Positions 61,512 to 64,000 of a stretch of DNA of 64,000 bases are shown here, in pieces. The number at the start of each line of letters is the position of its first letter. The first letter of the stretch is position 1. The notes beneath the pieces were generated by a model. It was given only the letters and a program-made list of their open reading frames with translations, was not told the origin of the DNA and made no database searches. The stretch lies in NCBI GenBank assembly GCA_045630285.1, contig JAZQSX010000019.1, forward strand, positions 1 through 64,000, written 5' to 3'. Source of the DNA: RGIG3009 sp045630285. Lineage in GTDB: Bacteria; Bacillota; Clostridia; Oscillospirales; Acutalibacteraceae. The position numbers were made by a program, and so were the translations under genes.

Positions 61512-62636
61512 TTATCTGCCAAGGTGACGATCCATAAAGGCGATGTAGTTGTTCCAGTCCTCACGGGAGAGGAAGTGGCTGCCGAAGCGCATATGGTAAC
61601 CGACGTCACCGTCAGCACTGACTTCGCCCGCCTCGGGCATCTTGTCGGGGGTGATCAGACCGGGCTTGCCCAGCATCTCCCACGTCTTGGATGCCCACAG
61701 GGTGCTGATGAACTCGGAAGCGGGGTCAGCCCACAGATCCTCCACGGCGGAGCCAACGTACAGCAGACGGGGTGCGACCGCAGCAAGCAACCACGACTGA
61801 TCGTAGGGCTTTTCGTCCTCTTTCTCGATGTAGTCCATAAAGTTGTTGCAGCACCAATCCCAGTTGCCGTTGTGCCAATCGCCGAAGTGCCACGATTTTT
61901 CGCCGTCGGGCGAGCCGTGCTTGGAGGTGGCGGCACCGCCGTAACCGGAATCGTTGGAGATCACGCACCAAAAACGTTCGTCCTGCGCACCGGCCCACAG
62001 CGAGGTCTTGCCGAGGCGGGAGTGACCGATGATGGCGGTGTGCGCGTGATCCAGATCGTCACGCGTTTCCAGATAGTCCATCGCACGGCTGGCGGCATAT
62101 GCCCACATACCGATCTTGCCCCAGTCGTCGGGCTTGCGGTTTTCCTTGGTGGTGCCGAAATAAGCGGCGATACCGTCGGAGAAATCGCCGTGCAGGTTGT
62201 CGTTGACAACGTCGCCGTACGGCAGCGAGACCAGTGCGTAGCCGTGGTCGAGGATCTCCTCCACGGGGACACGGCGGATGGGAGGATCGGCCTTTGGCTG
62301 ACCAAAACGGAACGCCGTATGCAGGATGACCGGTGGCTTTTCTACGCGCTTCGGAATGAACAGCCAAATGGGGAAAGTGAACTCGCCGTGCTCGGTCTCA
62401 ATAGTGATCTCAACCTTCTGCTGCAGGGCTTTGTTGGCATAGGCTTTGACGTTCTCTTCCGTTACCTCACCGCGTGTTTTCACGGGGATGGTGGGAGTGA
62501 CGCCGTAGGAGTACGTCTCCAGCGCGCGCAGGAGTTCCTCGCGACGTTTTTTCCAGGTTTCAGGCGTGACCGCTGTGCCATCTTCGTGGGTGAGAATCGG
62601 CAACAGGTCGCGTTCTTTCAAAATAGCATCCAACAT
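61512..62636 (-). CDS. Alpha/beta hydrolase, CE15-like carbohydrate esterase
   Basis: A 374 aa cytosolic alpha/beta hydrolase. The nucleophile elbow is GHSRLGK with S206, close to the GxSRxGK motif of glucuronoyl esterases (CE15) and related acetyl xylan esterases; SNDSGYGGAA and WHNGNWDWCC follow as in that group, and a late His (about residue 350, YHMRFGSHFLS) may complete the triad. I chose ATG 62636 with a GGAGGTTGAT site; longer in-frame sequence upstream passes through the promoter. It faces the GH39-like gene, suggesting joint work on hemicellulose fragments. Confidence 0.82.
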   Translation of the reverse strand: MLDAILKERDLLPILTHEDGTAVTPETWKKRREELLRALETYSYGVTPTIPVKTRGEVTEENVKAYANKALQQKVEITIETEHGEFTFPIWLFIPKRVEKPPVILHTAFRFGQPKADPPIRRVPVEEILDHGYALVSLPYGDVVNDNLHGDFSDGIAAYFGTTKENRKPDDWGKIGMWAYAASRAMDYLETRDDLDHAHTAIIGHSRLGKTSLWAGAQDERFWCVISNDSGYGGAATSKHGSPDGEKSWHFGDWHNGNWDWCCNNFMDYIEKEDEKPYDQSWLLAAVAPRLLYVGSAVEDLWADPASEFISTLWASKTWEMLGKPGLITPDKMPEAGEVSADGDVGYHMRFGSHFLSREDWNNYIAFMDRHLGR

Positions 62637-62672
62637 ATGATCAACCTCCGTTTGGTATGAGATATCGCGTTC

Positions 62673-62701
62673 AGTGTAGCATAAGTTTTCGCCAAATTCA
62701 A
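62673..62701 (-). promoter_or_regulatory. Sigma-A promoter of the esterase gene
   Basis: On the minus strand TTGAAT (62701-62696), 17 bases, TACACT (62678-62673), about 37 bases before the ATG. Confidence 0.75.
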
Positions 62702-62769
62702 GAGAGCACGGAAAGTTTTTCAGCCGGCGCTTCTTTTTGTAAAAAAGCAGATTATTTTTCGGTTTTTCC

Positions 62770-62798
62770 TTGCAAATTTGGCTAAAATTGTGTAAAAT
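62770..62798 (+). promoter_or_regulatory. Sigma-A promoter of the CdaR/PucR-type gene
   Basis: TTGCAA (62770-62775), 17 bases, TAAAAT (62793-62798), about 40 bases before the ATG at 62845. Confidence 0.75.
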
Positions 62799-62844
62799 AG
62801 AGGTGTGTTTGTTTTGCAATTCTAACAGATGAGGAGAAATGACT

Positions 62845-63930
62845 ATGCCGAATCGTTTGTTTTTGGGAATCATCAACCAGATGAAGGATGCGATCACCCG
62901 TACCATTGGTGTGGTCGATGAGAACTACGTCGTTATCGCCTGCAGCGATTTGGGGATGATCGGCGAGGTGCGTGACGAACTGGCAGAGGCCAGCTTTAAC
63001 ACGCAGGAGACTTTCGTGCTCGGCGGTTATACCTACCGTGCCTTCGGGCCCCGTCCGCGCGGCGACTATCTGGTGTTTGTGGAAGGCGAGGATGAGCAGG
63101 CGAAGAAGGACGCCACGCTGCTCGGCATCTCCTTTGCCAACGTCAAGCAGTACTACGATGAGAAATACGACCGTGGCAATTTCGTCAAGAACATCATTTT
63201 GGACAACATTCTGCCGGGTGACATCTATCTCAAGGCTCGGGAGCTGCATTTCAACGACGACGCTATGCGTGTCGTACTGCTCGTGCACATTCACGCACAG
63301 ACCGAGATCTCGGCGTTTGACGTGATCCAGAATCTCTTCCCTGAGCGCAACCGTGATTTTGTTATCAACATCAACGAATCAGATATTGCCGTGGTGAAGG
63401 AGCTGCGGACGCAGGTCGAGTCCAAGGACCTCGAAAAGCTGGCGCAGTCCATCGCCGACACGCTGGGCAGCGAGTTCTACACGCCGGTGAGCGTGGGTAT
63501 CGGTACGCCGGTCGGCGGTATCAAGGAGTTGGCCCGGTCGTTCAAGGAGGCGCAGATCTCGCTGGAGGTCGGCAAGGTGTTCGATACCGAGAAAACCATT
63601 GTCAGCTACGATCATCTGGGCATTGCCCGCCTGATCTATCAGTTGCCGACCACGCTGTGCGAGATGTTCCTGCGTGAGGTGTTCAAGAACGGCTCGATCG
63701 AGTCGTTGGATCAGGAGACGATCTTTACGATTCAGCGCTTCTTCGAGAACAACCTGAACGTTTCCGAGACCTCCCGCCGCCTGTTCGTGCACCGCAACAC
63801 GCTGGTGTACCGCCTGGAAAAGATCAAGCGCTTGACCGGCTTGGATCTGCGTGAGTTCGATGACGCTATCGTTTTCAAGGTGGCGATGATGGTCAAGAAG
63901 TATCTGACCGCCGATCCGGTCAAGTATTGA
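62845..63930 (+). CDS. CdaR/PucR family transcriptional regulator
   Basis: A 361 aa regulator. The C-terminal helix-turn-helix is the PucR/CdaR type: NNLNVSETSRRLFVHRNTLVYRL, cited in part, then LTGLDLREFDDAI. A GGDEF-like central region (about 130-260) precedes it, and the N-terminal part (1-120) may sense a sugar acid or other ligand. Start chosen at MPNRLFLG, eight bases after GAGGAG; an ATG at 62839 is too close to that site. It is divergent from the esterase, its possible target. Ligand unknown. Confidence 0.88.
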   Translation: MPNRLFLGIINQMKDAITRTIGVVDENYVVIACSDLGMIGEVRDELAEASFNTQETFVLGGYTYRAFGPRPRGDYLVFVEGEDEQAKKDATLLGISFANVKQYYDEKYDRGNFVKNIILDNILPGDIYLKARELHFNDDAMRVVLLVHIHAQTEISAFDVIQNLFPERNRDFVININESDIAVVKELRTQVESKDLEKLAQSIADTLGSEFYTPVSVGIGTPVGGIKELARSFKEAQISLEVGKVFDTEKTIVSYDHLGIARLIYQLPTTLCEMFLREVFKNGSIESLDQETIFTIQRFFENNLNVSETSRRLFVHRNTLVYRLEKIKRLTGLDLREFDDAIVFKVAMMVKKYLTADPVKY

Positions 63931-63976
63931 TCGGGGAATTACCAATATATGCAGGTGGCGGAGTCCCCTGCGGATG

Positions 63977-63985
63977 TGATATAAT
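63977..63985 (+). promoter_or_regulatory. Extended -10 promoter at window end
   Basis: TGATATAAT matches the extended -10 consensus (TGnTATAAT). No clear -35 lies 17 bases upstream. It probably starts a gene beyond the window. Confidence 0.45.
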
Positions 63986-64000
63986 AGCGCTGTGCCGTCC

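Noticed and set aside
62637..62906. Upstream extension of the esterase frame by 90 codons
   Set aside because: It passes through the promoter and a G+C-poor spacer and has no signal peptide; the ATG at 62636 has a strong ribosome site.

Overview
This 64 kb window is a chromosomal segment from a low-G+C-lineage Gram-positive (Bacillota, class Clostridia), most probably an Oscillospiraceae/Ruminococcaceae-type spore former of moderate to high G+C. The evidence is the gene order (yqfC-yqfD-phoH-ybeY-era-yqzL-recO; hprK...murB-whiA-dnaE-pfkA; infC-rpmI-rplT; plsX-ACP-like-rnc-smc-ftsY; nadD/yqeK-LCP-rsfS), Clostridia-specific small families (DUF6514, DUF4830), sporulation genes (yqfC, yqfD, ylbJ) and consensus sigma-A promoters (TTGACA-17-TATAAT). 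The genus is not determined. Nearly all of it is core genome; I see no phage, IS element, CRISPR array or rRNA.

Layout. 1-8026, minus strand: a stage/sporulation and RNA/DNA-maintenance operon (yqfC, yqfD, phoH, ybeY, era, a small yqzL-like gene, recO, mutS2, a Cof-type HAD phosphatase). 8118-10918, plus: ylbJ and two paralogous cyclophilins, one cytosolic and one lipoprotein. 10967-11794, minus: Mrp/ApbC Fe-S carrier ATPase with a hairpin in its leader. 11969-19104, plus: an orphan phosphoglycosyl transferase, a tandem P-loop NTPase, an internally deleted hemolysin III/PAQR pseudogene, a lipoprotein with a long acidic tyrosine-rich tail, and an ABC-2 type transporter with one ATPase and two permeases. 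19155-21050, minus: DUF6514 with a frameshifted small partner, tRNA-Ala(CGC), and a GT4 glycosyltransferase.

21248-30381, plus: hprK, a PHP phosphatase, ROK glucokinase, murB, whiA, dnaE and pfkA, linking carbon control, glycolysis, wall precursor synthesis and replication. 30403-33812: infC-rpmI-rplT behind an L20-type attenuator leader, an rRNA methyltransferase and dprA. 33840-49836: topA, trmFO, plsX, an ACP-like gene without its phosphopantetheine serine, rnc, smc, ftsY, an XTP pyrophosphatase, yhbY, a nadD-yqeK fusion, an LCP ligase, rsfS and leuS. Many of these overlap by a few bases and look translationally coupled.

49988-64000: a large toroid-glycosidase-like protein, rpsU, yqeG, a TIM-barrel isomerase/endonuclease IV-like protein, an aminopeptidase P, DUF4830, a pseudouridine synthase, and then a carbohydrate-use area: an orphan MsmK/UgpC-type ATPase, a LacI regulator divergent from an MFS carrier and a GH39-like glycosidase, a convergent CE15-like esterase and a CdaR/PucR-type regulator.

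The most noteworthy observations are the ACP-like protein lacking its attachment serine at the normal acpP locus, the hemolysin III gene reduced to its two ends, the tandem NTPase whose second P-loop has decayed, the AUA start of infC with its attenuator, candidate back-to-back sigma-E promoters between yqfC and ylbJ, and the lipoprotein/ABC-2 cluster. No wholly new multi-gene defence-like system was seen.
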